DNA from: Methylococcaceae bacterium
Lineage (GTDB): Bacteria > Pseudomonadota > Gammaproteobacteria > Methylococcales > Methylococcaceae
Assembly: GCA_012026715.1 (NCBI GenBank)
Contig: VEPB01000080.1
Location: 1-22,625 of the forward strand
Direction of reading: 5' to 3'
DNA length: 22,625 bases
Under the pieces are notes generated by a model, which worked only from the letters and a program-made list of their open reading frames with translations, was not told the DNA's origin and did no database searches. Position numbers and translations under genes: made by a program. Within the stretch, counting starts at the first letter, position 1, and the number at the start of each line of letters is the position of its first letter. Positions 1 to 7,325 of the stretch are shown here, one piece after another.

Positions 1-2
1 CC

Positions 3-494
3 ATGATCTGGATTGACTACGGTATTCTCGGCCTGATCGGAATCTCGGCCGTCGTGGGGGTGCTGCGCGGCCTGATCCGCGAGGTGTTCTCGCTGACCCT
101 GTGGGGCGTGGCGGCGTGGCTGGGGCTGACCTTTGCGCGGGATTTCTCGGGCCGCCTGGAGGGCATGATTCCGGTACCTTCGCTGCGCATGGCGGCGGCG
201 TTCCTGCTGATCTTCATCGGTACCCTGCTGTTGGGCGGGCTGGTGAATTACCTTTTGGGCAAACTGGTGGATTCCACCGGTTTGAGCGGCACCGACCGCA
301 TTGCCGGGCTGCTGTTCGGGATGGCACGCGGCGGGCTGATCGTCGCCGTGCTGGTGTTTCTCGGAGGAATGACGCCGTTGCCTCAGGATCCCTGGTGGAA
401 ACAGTCCGCCCTGATTCCTCCCTTTCAATCGTTGGCCGTCTGGCTGCGGGACCACATTCCCGCCGACCTGGCCGGCCAGGTGCATTTCCGTTAA
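3..494 (+). CDS. cvpA: CvpA family inner-membrane protein
   Basis: This 163-residue protein has four hydrophobic segments, at about residues 5-22, 28-45, 62-84 and 103-122, matching the small integral-membrane CvpA family (colicin V production protein). Family members are needed for colicin V export in E. coli and for envelope stress tolerance; the biochemical role is unclear. The N-terminus, with an acidic residue in the first helix and a following Gly-rich GVLRGLIREV stretch, is typical of the family. The ATG lies two bases inside the window, so its ribosome binding site cannot be judged, but the length fits a complete protein. The purF start follows the stop by 19 bases, the classic cvpA-purF pairing, so the two are probably co-transcribed. 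Confidence 0.93.
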   Translation: MIWIDYGILGLIGISAVVGVLRGLIREVFSLTLWGVAAWLGLTFARDFSGRLEGMIPVPSLRMAAAFLLIFIGTLLLGGLVNYLLGKLVDSTGLSGTDRIAGLLFGMARGGLIVAVLVFLGGMTPLPQDPWWKQSALIPPFQSLAVWLRDHIPADLAGQVHFR

Positions 495-513
495 GTTTCG
501 AGGTAGCTTCCAG

Positions 514-2022
514 ATGTGTGGGATCGCCGGCATCGTCGCCTACGACAGCGTCAATCAAGACCTTTACGAGGCGCTCACCGTGCTCCAGCACCGCGGCCAG
601 GATGCCGCCGGCATCGTCACCTGCGAGGGCGGGCGGATGCACATGCGCAAGGACAGTGGCCTGGTGCGGGACGTCTTCCATACCCGCCACATGCGCAACC
701 TCAGGGGCAACATGGGCATCGCCCACGTCCGTTACCCCACCGCGGGCTGCACCAGTTCCGCCGAGGCCCAGCCGTTCTACGTCAATTCGCCCTATGGCAT
801 CACCCTGGCCCACAACGGCAACCTGACCAACGCCGAATCCCTCAAGCAGGACTTGTTCGTGACGGACCAGCGCCACCTCAACACCGACTCCGATTCGGAA
901 GTGTTGCTCAACGTGTTCGCCCACGAACTGCAGGAAATCGGCAAGCTCAAGGTGGACACCGATGATGTGTTCCAGGCGGTGTCCGGCGTTCATGCGCGCT
1001 GCCGGGGCGCCTATTCGGTAGTAGCCATGCTCACCGGCTTCGGCATCATCGGCTTCCGCGACCCCTATGGCATCCGGCCGCTGGCTTATGGCAAGCGCGA
1101 GACCGACAAGGGAACCGAATACCTGATCGCGTCCGAGAGCGTGGCCATGGACGTGCTGGGTTTCACCCTGGTGCGCGACCTGCAGCCGGGGGAGGCCATC
1201 GTCATCGAAGCCAATGGCCGCCTGCACACCCGCCAGTGCGCCGAGCGCCCGATGTACTCTCCCTGCATCTTCGAGTACGTCTATTTCGCCCGGCCTGATT
1301 CCATCATCGACGATATTTCGGTCTACAAGGCGCGCATGCGCATGGGCGACAAGCTGGCGGAGAAGATTCTGCGGGAGCGGCCCGACCACGACATCGACGT
1401 GGTCATCCCCATCCCCGACACCAGCCGAACCGCCGCGCTGCAACTGGCTAACCGGATCGGCGTGAAATACCGCGAAGGCTTCATCAAGAACCGCTACATC
1501 GGCCGCACTTTCATCATGCCGGGCCAGCAGCTCCGCAAGAAATCGGTGCGCCAGAAGCTCAACGCCATCGATCTGGAATTCAAGGGCAAGAACGTGCTGC
1601 TGGTGGACGATTCCATCGTGCGCGGCACCACCTCCGAGCAGATCATCGAGATGGCCCGCGATGCCGGAGCCGCCAAGGTTTACTTCGCCTCCGCCGCGCC
1701 GCCGGTGCGCTATCCCAACGTCTACGGGATCGACATGCCGGCGGTGGAGGAACTGATCGCCAACGGCCGCAGCGAGGCGGAAATCCAGCAGGAACTGGGT
1801 TGCGACTGGCTGATCTACCAGGACCTGGCCGATCTCATCGATGCGGTGCAGAAGGGCAATCCCGCCATCGCCCGGTTCGACACCTCCTGTTTCGACAAGG
1901 ACTACGTCACCGGCGACGTGGACCAGGATTACCTGGATCATATCGGGCTGCAGCGCTCCGACGAGGCCAAGTCACAGCGCAACGGTGATCCGTCCATCCT
2001 GGAGTTGCACAACGTGGTTTGA
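514..2022 (+). CDS. purF: Amidophosphoribosyltransferase
   Basis: PurF catalyses the committed step of purine synthesis, making 5-phosphoribosylamine from PRPP and glutamine in the cytoplasm. The protein starts MCGIAGIV, so Cys2 becomes the N-terminal nucleophile of the class II glutamine amidotransferase domain (about residues 2-235) once Met is removed. The phosphoribosyltransferase domain follows, with the PRPP loop VLLVDDSIVRGTT at 361-373. At 502 residues it matches the usual length of about 505. The first codon is fixed by the need for Cys at position 2, and a GAGG lies a few bases upstream. It follows cvpA closely. In many gammaproteobacteria metZ comes next, but here a toxin-antitoxin module separates them. 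Confidence 0.98.
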   Translation: MCGIAGIVAYDSVNQDLYEALTVLQHRGQDAAGIVTCEGGRMHMRKDSGLVRDVFHTRHMRNLRGNMGIAHVRYPTAGCTSSAEAQPFYVNSPYGITLAHNGNLTNAESLKQDLFVTDQRHLNTDSDSEVLLNVFAHELQEIGKLKVDTDDVFQAVSGVHARCRGAYSVVAMLTGFGIIGFRDPYGIRPLAYGKRETDKGTEYLIASESVAMDVLGFTLVRDLQPGEAIVIEANGRLHTRQCAERPMYSPCIFEYVYFARPDSIIDDISVYKARMRMGDKLAEKILRERPDHDIDVVIPIPDTSRTAALQLANRIGVKYREGFIKNRYIGRTFIMPGQQLRKKSVRQKLNAIDLEFKGKNVLLVDDSIVRGTTSEQIIEMARDAGAAKVYFASAAPPVRYPNVYGIDMPAVEELIANGRSEAEIQQELGCDWLIYQDLADLIDAVQKGNPAIARFDTSCFDKDYVTGDVDQDYLDHIGLQRSDEAKSQRNGDPSILELHNVV

Positions 2023-2037
2023 GCGCGCGGACCGGTT

Positions 2038-2170
2038 GATGGGTTGCGCTTCGCTCTACCCATCCTACGCTGGACACATCGGTCAATCGTAGGGTCGTAG
2101 GGTGGGTTAGCGGCGCATTGCAGACAAACGTTCCGCCGGGGATGGCGGTTTACGCGCCGCGTAACCCACC
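2038..2170 (+). repeat. Palindromic intergenic element, copy A
   Basis: This copy has two parts. The first is a small hairpin with arms GATGGGT (2038-2044) and ACCCATC (2058-2064). The second is a larger imperfect palindrome with arms GGTGGGTTAGCGGCGC (2101-2116) and GCGCCGCGTAACCCACC (2154-2170), which differ by one inserted base. An inner CCGCC/GGCGG pair sits at 2133-2137 and 2144-2148. A tandem TCGTAGGG precedes the left arm. The same two-part arrangement recurs at 2847-3002 in the same orientation. It resembles the high-copy non-coding palindromes found between genes in many proteobacteria; the family name is not known to me. Confidence 0.75.
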
Positions 2171-2226
2171 ACGGGAAAGCTGCGCGGTGATCGGATGCAT
2201 GGGAGACGAAATTGGGACCTTTGTGT

Positions 2227-2260
2227 GTATTGACGGTGACAATACGCCGCATACAATTGT
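2227..2260 (+). promoter_or_regulatory. Promoter and candidate operator of the toxin-antitoxin operon
   Basis: A -35-like TTGACG (2230-2235) and a -10-like TACAAT (2252-2257) are separated by 16 bases. The inverted repeat GTATTG-N7-CAATAC (2227-2232 and 2240-2245) overlaps the -35 box, and the perfect 8-base palindrome ACAATTGT (2253-2260) overlaps the -10 box. Ribbon-helix-helix antitoxins usually bind such repeats to repress their own operon, so this is the likely operator (inference). Transcription would begin at about 2264, the toxin start codon itself, implying a leaderless or nearly leaderless message. Confidence 0.6.
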
Positions 2261-2263
2261 GCC

Positions 2264-2557
2264 ATGGATATTCACTTCGAGCTCAACGGAGAAAGCTTCG
2301 TCTGGGAGGAACGGAAGGCGGAGAGCAATGCCAGGAAGCACGGGATTCGCTTCGAAGAAGCCGCGTGGGCATTCGTGGACCCCTTGCTGGTCGTCGTGGA
2401 TGCCTCGCGCAACGATGAGGAGCGGGATGCCGTCATCGGGCTTGATGCATCGGGAAGACTGCTGTTTGTGGTCCACATAGAAACCGACGGCGAGGCAATC
2501 CGTATCATCTCCGCCCGCCGGGCAATTCCTGCCGAGGAAAACCTTTATGCTCAGTGA
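2264..2557 (+). CDS. brnT: BrnT family toxin
   Basis: This 97-residue protein has the BrnT (DUF497) pattern. FVWEERKAESNARKHGIRF is at residues 12-30, followed by the DP pair at 39-40, EER at 52-54, IG at 58-59 and the C-terminal IRIISARRA block at 79-87. BrnT proteins are small RelE-like ribonucleases that stop translation and are held inactive by a DNA-binding partner; this is family knowledge. No Shine-Dalgarno sequence precedes the ATG, and a promoter sits so close that the message may be leaderless. The next gene overlaps it by 11 bases and encodes the probable antitoxin. The pair sits between two copies of a palindromic repeat and splits purF from metZ. Confidence 0.92.
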   Translation: MDIHFELNGESFVWEERKAESNARKHGIRFEEAAWAFVDPLLVVVDASRNDEERDAVIGLDASGRLLFVVHIETDGEAIRIISARRAIPAEENLYAQ

Positions 2558-2831
2558 CCGGATGAAAACCAGGCTGGCGAAAGATCGCCCGATGACTTCC
2601 ATTACTCTAAGGATTCCCGTGGACGTGGTGGATTCCCTGAAAACCATCGCCCCCTTGCGTGGTTTTTCTGGATATCAGACGCTGCTGAAGTCTTACATCA
2701 GCGAGGGATTGCGTCGCGACGAAGCGCAGTATGCGTCCCCTGCCACCGCACGCCTGATCGATGCCCTGAAAAAACGCGGCGTACCGGAAAGCGTGCTGGC
2801 CGAAGCCGAGCGTGAGGCGCATGTGGCGTGA
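2547..2831 (+). CDS. BrnA-like ribbon-helix-helix antitoxin
   Basis: This 94-residue protein has a ribbon-helix-helix (CopG/BrnA-like) fold signature: a beta strand with ITLRIPVDVVDSLK at about 19-32, then a GYQTLLKSYISEGLR helix at about 42-56. It is the probable antitoxin that neutralises the upstream BrnT and represses the shared promoter (inferred from the family and gene order). The start chosen overlaps the last 11 bases of brnT and has GAGG nine bases upstream, inside the toxin gene, so translation of the two is probably coupled. A second in-frame Met at residue 6 is a possible alternative. The C-terminal 35 residues are charged and Ala-rich, a plausible toxin-wrapping tail. Confidence 0.85.
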   Translation: MLSDRMKTRLAKDRPMTSITLRIPVDVVDSLKTIAPLRGFSGYQTLLKSYISEGLRRDEAQYASPATARLIDALKKRGVPESVLAEAEREAHVA

Positions 2832-2846
2832 AGTGGCATCGCGATC

Positions 2847-3002
2847 GATGGGCTTCGTAAACTCAGCCCATCCTATGGGCTGCAGCAACGACTTATCTTC
2901 GACCTTCGAGTTCATAGAGCGACGTTCGTAGGGTGGCTCAGCGGCGCAGGATTACACCAGCTTTCCGGTGAACATGGCGGTTCGTGCGCCGAGTAACCCA
3001 CC
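2847..3002 (+). repeat. Palindromic intergenic element, copy B
   Basis: This copy repeats the arrangement of the element at 2038-2170. It has a first hairpin with arms GATGGGC (2847-2853) and GCCCATC (2866-2872), then the spaced TCGTAGGGTGG motif. The larger imperfect palindrome has left arm GGTGGCTCAGCGGCGCA (2932-2948) and right arm TGCGCCGAGTAACCCACC (2985-3002). The loop keeps a shared ATGGCGGTT. It is more diverged internally than copy A and about 20 bases longer. It ends 46 bases before the metZ start, so it could affect metZ transcript structure. Confidence 0.7.
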
Positions 3003-3048
3003 AAAACGACCTTCATCATTCATACCACAGCAATCCAGGAAGACCACC

Positions 3049-4236
3049 ATGACCGATCCGGACTGGAGCCAATACGGCCTCGAAACCCAGGCCATCCGCG
3101 CCGGCCAGCGGCGCACCGGGGAGCAGGAGCACAGCGATCCCATCTTCCCCACCTCCAGCTATGTGTTCGGCAGCGCCGCCGAGGCGGCGGCGAAGTTCAC
3201 CGGCCAGATACCCGGCAACATCTATTCCCGCTTCACCAATCCCACGGTGCGCACCTTCGAGGAAAGGCTCGCGGCACTGGAAGGGGGCGAGCGTTGCGTC
3301 GCCGTGGCGTCGGGAATGGCGGCCATCGCAACCCTGGGCTTCGGTTTGCTCAAGGCCGGTGACCACGTGCTGTGCTCGCGCGGGGTGTTCGGCAACACCG
3401 TGCTGCTATTCCAGAACTTCTTTGCCAAGTTCGGGGTGGCGACGACCTTCGTCGACCTGGCCGATCCGGCCGCCTGGGAGGCGGCCATCCGGCCGCAGAC
3501 CCGATTGCTGTTCCTGGAGACACCCTCCAATCCGCTCACCCAGGTGGCGGACATCGCCCAACTGGCCGATCTGGCGCACCGCCACGGCGCCTTGCTGGCG
3601 GTGGACAACTGCTTCTGCACGCCGGCGCTGCAGCGTCCTCTGGAACTGGGAGCGGATTTCGTCATCCATTCGGCGACCAAGTACCTGGACGGCCAGGGCC
3701 GCTGCGTGGGTGGTGCCATCGTCGGCCAGCGCGAGTTGCTGGACAAGGAGGTCTATCCCTTCCTGCGTACCGGCGGCGCCGCTATGAGTCCCTTCAATGC
3801 CTGGGTTTTCCTCAAGGGCCTGGAAACCCTGGCCCTGCGGATGCGCGCCCACAGCGAAAACGCCCTGGGGTTGGCGCAATGGCTGGAGGCTCAGCCCTGG
3901 GTACAGCGGGTTCACTATCCCGGGTTGCCGTCCCATCCCCAATTCGATCTGGTCAGACGGCAGCAGAAGGCACCCGGCGGCATCGTCAGCTTCGAGCTGG
4001 CGGGCGGACAGGAACAGGCCTGGAAGCTGATCGACGCCACCCGCATGTTGTCGATCACCGCCAATCTGGGCGACGTCAAGACCACCATCACCCATCCGGC
4101 CACCACCACCCACGGTCGGTTGAGCCTCGAAGAACGCGCGGCGGCCGGCATTACCGATGGGTTGATCCGGCTCGCGGTCGGACTGGAGAATCTGAAAGAC
4201 ATCCAGGACGACGTGATGCGTTGGAGGACCGCTTGA
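3049..4236 (+). CDS. metZ: O-succinylhomoserine sulfhydrylase
   Basis: This is a PLP enzyme of the Cys/Met metabolism (gamma) family that makes homocysteine from O-succinylhomoserine and sulfide in methionine synthesis. With 395 residues it has the usual length. The SATKYLDGQGRCVGG block carries the PLP lysine at residue 211. The YSRFTNPT, ASGMAAI and ETPSNP motifs are present, as is the C-terminal SLGDVKT-like block (here NLGDVKTTITHPATTTH). The ATG at 3049 is preferred over an in-frame ATG at 2968: it has AGGA about eight bases upstream, and the earlier ATG lies inside the palindromic element. The purF-metZ order supports metZ over metB or metY. It probably has its own promoter now that the toxin-antitoxin insertion separates it from purF. 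Confidence 0.93.
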   Translation: MTDPDWSQYGLETQAIRAGQRRTGEQEHSDPIFPTSSYVFGSAAEAAAKFTGQIPGNIYSRFTNPTVRTFEERLAALEGGERCVAVASGMAAIATLGFGLLKAGDHVLCSRGVFGNTVLLFQNFFAKFGVATTFVDLADPAAWEAAIRPQTRLLFLETPSNPLTQVADIAQLADLAHRHGALLAVDNCFCTPALQRPLELGADFVIHSATKYLDGQGRCVGGAIVGQRELLDKEVYPFLRTGGAAMSPFNAWVFLKGLETLALRMRAHSENALGLAQWLEAQPWVQRVHYPGLPSHPQFDLVRRQQKAPGGIVSFELAGGQEQAWKLIDATRMLSITANLGDVKTTITHPATTTHGRLSLEERAAAGITDGLIRLAVGLENLKDIQDDVMRWRTA

Positions 4237-4350
4237 GGAACGGCAACTGTCGGACACCGAGCGCGAGATCGTCATCCACCTCCGCTAGACTTCCAAGATT
4301 CGGCGCTTGACCGCGCCGGTTTTCCGAACATCATCACCCAGGAGTCGTAC

Positions 4351-5682
4351 ATGAAAGTAACCGTTTTCGGGTCTGGCTACGTTGGCCTTGTCACTGGCGC
4401 TTGTCTGGCTGAGGTCGGCAACGAGGTGGTTTGCGTCGATGTCGACGAGGGCAAGGTTGCCCGCTTGAATCGCGGCGAAGTACCCATCTTCGAGCCGGGG
4501 CTGCAGCCCATCATCGCCCGCAACATGGCCGCCGGCAGGTTGCGCTTCACCACCGATGCGGCCCTGGGGGTCGATCATGGCCTGTTTCAGTTCATCGCCG
4601 TGGGCACGCCGCCGGATGAGGACGGTTCCGCCGACCTTCAATACGTACTGGCGGTGGCCCGGACTATCGCCCAGCACATGAAGGAATACCGGGTCGTGGT
4701 GAACAAGTCGACGGTGCCGGTGGGAACGGCGGACCGGGTGCGGGAAGCCCTTAACACTACGCAGCAGGAATTGGGCAAGGCGGTGGAGTTTGACGTGGTG
4801 TCCAACCCGGAATTCCTCAAGGAAGGCGCCGCCATCGAGGATTTCATGAAGCCCGACCGCATCGTGGTGGGCACCGACAATCCCCGCACCACCGAGCTGC
4901 TGCGGGCGTTGTATGCGCCGTTCAATCGCAGCCATGACCGTCTGGTGTGCATGGACATCCGTTCGGCGGAGTTGACCAAGTATGCCGCCAACGCCATGCT
5001 GGCCACCAAGATCAGCTTCATGAACGAATTGGCGAATCTGGCGGAACGGCTGGGCGCCGACATCGAAAAGGTGCGGGTCGGCATCGGCTCCGATCCCCGC
5101 ATCGGCTATCACTTCATCTATCCCGGCTGTGGCTACGGCGGATCCTGTTTTCCCAAAGACGTCAAGGCGCTGGAGCGAACCGCGCGCGATGTGTCCTACC
5201 AGGCCGAGCTGCTGCAGGCCGTGGAGGCGGTGAACGACCGCCAGAAACACCGCTTGCTGGAGAAGATCGACGGCTACTTCAAGGGCGATCTGGCTGGCCG
5301 CACCATCGCCCTGTGGGGGCTGGCCTTCAAGCCGAACACCGACGACATGCGGGAGGCGCCCAGCCGGGTGTTGATCGAGGCCTTATGGCAACGGGGTGCC
5401 AAAGTGCGGGCGTTCGATCCGGTGGCCATGGAGGAGACCGGTCGCATCTATGGCGCGCGTGCCGATCTGGTGCTGTGCGAAACGGCGGACGCGGCCTTGG
5501 AAGGGGCCGATGTCCTGGCGGTGGTGACCGAGTGGAACGTGTTCCGCAGCCCGGATTTCGATCTCATCAAATCCCGGCTGCGCCAGCCGGCCATCTTCGA
5601 CGGACGCAACCTGTACGACCCGCAACGGTTGAAGGCACTTGGGTTCGACTACTACGGCATCGGCCGTGGCGTGTGCGGATAG
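4351..5682 (+). CDS. ugd: UDP-glucose 6-dehydrogenase
   Basis: This enzyme oxidises UDP-glucose to UDP-glucuronate with two NAD+ and supplies uronic acid for surface polysaccharides. The N-terminal Rossmann motif is GSGYVGLVTGACLAEVG at 7-23. The central helix carries ELTKYAAN with catalytic Lys210, and GYGGSCFPKD holds the nucleophile Cys266. The C-terminal UDP-binding domain contains WGLAFKPNTDDMREAPS. The 443-residue length is typical of the bacterial family. The start has AGGAG about seven bases upstream. It stands alone on this strand: the next gene is convergent with 22 bases between them. It could support the glycan locus to its right but is not in the same operon. Confidence 0.96.
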   Translation: MKVTVFGSGYVGLVTGACLAEVGNEVVCVDVDEGKVARLNRGEVPIFEPGLQPIIARNMAAGRLRFTTDAALGVDHGLFQFIAVGTPPDEDGSADLQYVLAVARTIAQHMKEYRVVVNKSTVPVGTADRVREALNTTQQELGKAVEFDVVSNPEFLKEGAAIEDFMKPDRIVVGTDNPRTTELLRALYAPFNRSHDRLVCMDIRSAELTKYAANAMLATKISFMNELANLAERLGADIEKVRVGIGSDPRIGYHFIYPGCGYGGSCFPKDVKALERTARDVSYQAELLQAVEAVNDRQKHRLLEKIDGYFKGDLAGRTIALWGLAFKPNTDDMREAPSRVLIEALWQRGAKVRAFDPVAMEETGRIYGARADLVLCETADAALEGADVLAVVTEWNVFRSPDFDLIKSRLRQPAIFDGRNLYDPQRLKALGFDYYGIGRGVCG

Positions 5683-5704
5683 GATCGTAGGATTGCCCGC
5701 CGGA

Positions 5705-6106
5705 TCAGCGGACTTCCGCCCTGCCGTTGCGGGTTTGCAGGGAATCGCTCCAGAAGTAGAGCAGATGGGAGAACGCCACGTAGAGGCAGACTTCCGAAAG
5801 CCAGTCCTGAATCGGTAGCTGGTTGGCCTGGGCATAGATCTGCAGGCCGCCAGCCACGCCGAGATACATGAAACCCATCAGCAGTGTTTCCAGGCGCAGC
5901 TTGAAGCGCCGGGTAAAGCGCGCCCACCACGCCGCCAACTGCATCAGGCAGAGGTAAGCGGCAACCACGAGCAGGTTGTTTTGCAGGGGACCGTACAGGC
6001 CGCTGGCGTCCGCGAAAAACAGGTCAGCCTGATTGATGAGCACGATGCCGCCGACGATGGAAAGCCACACCGAGAGTTGAAAATTCAGGGAGATCAGCAG
6101 ATGCAT
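5705..6106 (-). CDS. Four-helix membrane protein of unknown function
   Basis: I do not recognise a family. The 133 residues contain four hydrophobic segments at about 5-26, 43-62, 74-94 and 100-118, with a basic loop WARFTRRFKLR between helices two and three. The positive loop suggests an inner-membrane protein with N- and C-termini on the same side. The start is the first ATG in frame and lacks a clear Shine-Dalgarno sequence. The frame is open for at least 20 more codons upstream, and a GGAGG lies near 6150, so a non-ATG start is possible. It converges on ugd and is divergent from the superoxide dismutase gene. Confidence 0.6.
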   Translation of the reverse strand: MHLLISLNFQLSVWLSIVGGIVLINQADLFFADASGLYGPLQNNLLVVAAYLCLMQLAAWWARFTRRFKLRLETLLMGFMYLGVAGGLQIYAQANQLPIQDWLSEVCLYVAFSHLLYFWSDSLQTRNGRAEVR

Positions 6107-6450
6107 GGGGTTGGTCGCGTCGATGTTCGAGGAACGGCCCGCTATCGGACCTCCGGAGCCGGGTTTGGTTCACGGGCCGGCAATTGCTTCGTCGGCCGGC
6201 CTTTCCGTCAGCCATCCGTGAGAAATCGTGAGTCGGAAAGGATTCTGTGTCAAATCACACAGTTGACAGCCAGGGCCAAGATGACGGAAAACTGACCCCG
6301 GTCGTCGCATCCGAATCGCCTCCGTCGATGCGGCGCCGATCGGTCGCCGGGAAATTACAAGGCGGCTGCCGGTCAACCTCATTCTCAGTGGCTCGCGATG
6401 GCGTCAAGCGCGATTCGGAGTGCCGCCACAACTACGACAAGGACTGAATC
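6107..6450. other. Divergent intergenic region, 344 bases
   Basis: This gap separates two divergent genes and should contain both promoters. It contains an inverted repeat GGCCGGC/GCCGGCC at 6175-6181 and 6195-6201, and a separate CTGTGT/ACACAG repeat listed on its own. A plus-strand frame runs through part of it but has no coding signature. An AAGGA at about 6438 serves the dismutase gene. I see no RNA gene. Confidence 0.5.
6245..6268 (+). promoter_or_regulatory. Candidate operator abutting a -35 box
   Basis: The inverted repeat CTGTGT-N6-ACACAG occupies 6245-6250 and 6257-6262 and is followed directly by a consensus -35 hexamer TTGACA at 6263-6268. The half-site spacing resembles CRP/FNR-type sites (TGTGA-N6-TCACA), but the half sites differ by one base each. 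No convincing -10 box lies 16-18 bases downstream, so promoter activity is uncertain. The repeat could regulate either of the divergent genes. Confidence 0.4.
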
Positions 6451-7209
6451 ATGACTCAACTATCCCGCAGAAGCTTTCTGACCCTGGCCGGCGCTGCCGC
6501 CGCCGGATATTTTGTCGGTGCGCCTCGCCTCGCGATGGCGGTGGAGCCTTTCGTGCTGCCGCCGCTGCCCTATGGGGATGCCGATCTGGCGCCGGTGATC
6601 AGCCAGGAAACCATCGGATTTCACTACGCCAAGCACCACCAGACCTACGTGAACAACCTCAACGCTCTGGTGGCGAAGCCCGAAAATGCTGATTATGCCG
6701 AGCTGGGCCTGGAGGAGATTGTTCGTGCCACCGCCCACCGGCGCAGTTTGATCGCGCTGTTCAACAACGCGGCGCAGGCGTGGAATCACGAATTCTATTG
6801 GAACAGCCTGACGCCCAAGGGCGGCGATAATCAGAAACCGACCGGCATGTTGCTGGAAAAACTGGAAGCGGCATTCGGGAGCTACGAAGGCTTTAAGGTC
6901 AAGTTCCGCGATGCCGCCGTCGGCCAGTTCGGCAGCGGCTGGGCTTGGCTGGTCTGTGAGCGTGGCGAGCTCAAGATCGTCACCACCTCCAACGCGGGAA
7001 ACCCGTTGACCGCCGATCCCCGTTACTTTCTGGGGAAGGATCGCAAGCGCCATTATCGCCACGGACCAATTCCGCTGTTGACGATCGATGTTTGGGAGCA
7101 CGCCTACTACATCGATTACCGCAACCGCCGCAAGGACCACGTCGATGCGGTGATCAACAGCCTCCTGAATTGGAATCAAGCGTTAGATCGCCTGGCGGCG
7201 GTCAGCTAG
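6451..7209 (+). CDS. Tat-exported iron-type superoxide dismutase
   Basis: This Fe/Mn superoxide dismutase family member disproportionates superoxide to peroxide and oxygen. The metal ligands are His58 (FHYAKHH), His113 (NHEFYW), Asp213 and His217 (DVWEHAYY). Gln109 in FNNAAQAWNH and the SNAGNPLT block point to the iron type. The N-terminus SRRSFLTLAGAAAAGYF is a twin-arginine signal followed by Ala-rich sequence ending near residue 30, so the enzyme is probably folded with metal and then exported to the periplasm. A basic insertion of about 15 residues (RYFLGKDRKRHYRHG, 191-205) precedes the metal-binding Asp, where family members usually have a short loop. The length is 252, against about 193 for the cytoplasmic form. 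AAGGA precedes the ATG by eight bases. Confidence 0.93.
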   Translation: MTQLSRRSFLTLAGAAAAGYFVGAPRLAMAVEPFVLPPLPYGDADLAPVISQETIGFHYAKHHQTYVNNLNALVAKPENADYAELGLEEIVRATAHRRSLIALFNNAAQAWNHEFYWNSLTPKGGDNQKPTGMLLEKLEAAFGSYEGFKVKFRDAAVGQFGSGWAWLVCERGELKIVTTSNAGNPLTADPRYFLGKDRKRHYRHGPIPLLTIDVWEHAYYIDYRNRRKDHVDAVINSLLNWNQALDRLAAVS

Positions 7210-7210
7210 G

Positions 7211-7235
7211 GAGCCGCTGAATTATTCAGCGGCTC
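7211..7235 (+). terminator. Perfect hairpin after the dismutase gene
   Basis: The arms GAGCCGCTGAA (7211-7221) and TTCAGCGGCTC (7225-7235) pair perfectly over 11 bases around a three-base TTA loop. It starts two bases after the stop codon. There is no T-run downstream, so it may act as a 3' stability hairpin or a Rho-independent terminator of weak form. Confidence 0.7.
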
Positions 7236-7294
7236 GCTAGGAGCAGGGACGGGCGCTGAGATCGATTAAGGGCTTCCCTCTATGAGCCCAGAGC

Positions 7295-7325
7295 CAGTGG
7301 CCCGACGCCCCTGATCGGGCCACTG
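7295..7325. repeat. Strong inverted repeat in the 7210-7466 gap
   Basis: The arms CAGTGGCCCGA (7295-7305) and TCGGGCCACTG (7315-7325) pair perfectly over 11 bases around a nine-base loop. A further GAG/CTC pair sits outside a one-base bulge. It lies about 60 bases after the dismutase terminator hairpin and 140 bases before the next gene. The complementary GGACGGG/CCCGTCC stretches on either side (about 7245 and 7328) could extend the fold. It could be a second terminator or a structured RNA; I cannot assign it. The rest of this 257-base gap shows no gene. Confidence 0.55.

Noticed and set aside
214..1941. A 575-codon open frame on the minus strand across cvpA and purF
   Set aside because: It is the mirror of the strongly supported purF gene in GC-rich DNA. 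It has low-complexity Val/His/Gly/Asp-rich content and no recognisable domain.
3372..4310. A 312-codon plus-strand frame inside metZ
   Set aside because: It is Arg/Gly/Pro-rich shadow translation in another frame of metZ, with no motif and no ribosome binding site.
4302..4324. GGCGC/GCGCC followed by GGTTTT between metZ and ugd, considered as a terminator
   Set aside because: The stem is only five bases with a six-base loop, and the T-run is short and interrupted. This is within what chance gives in GC-rich DNA.
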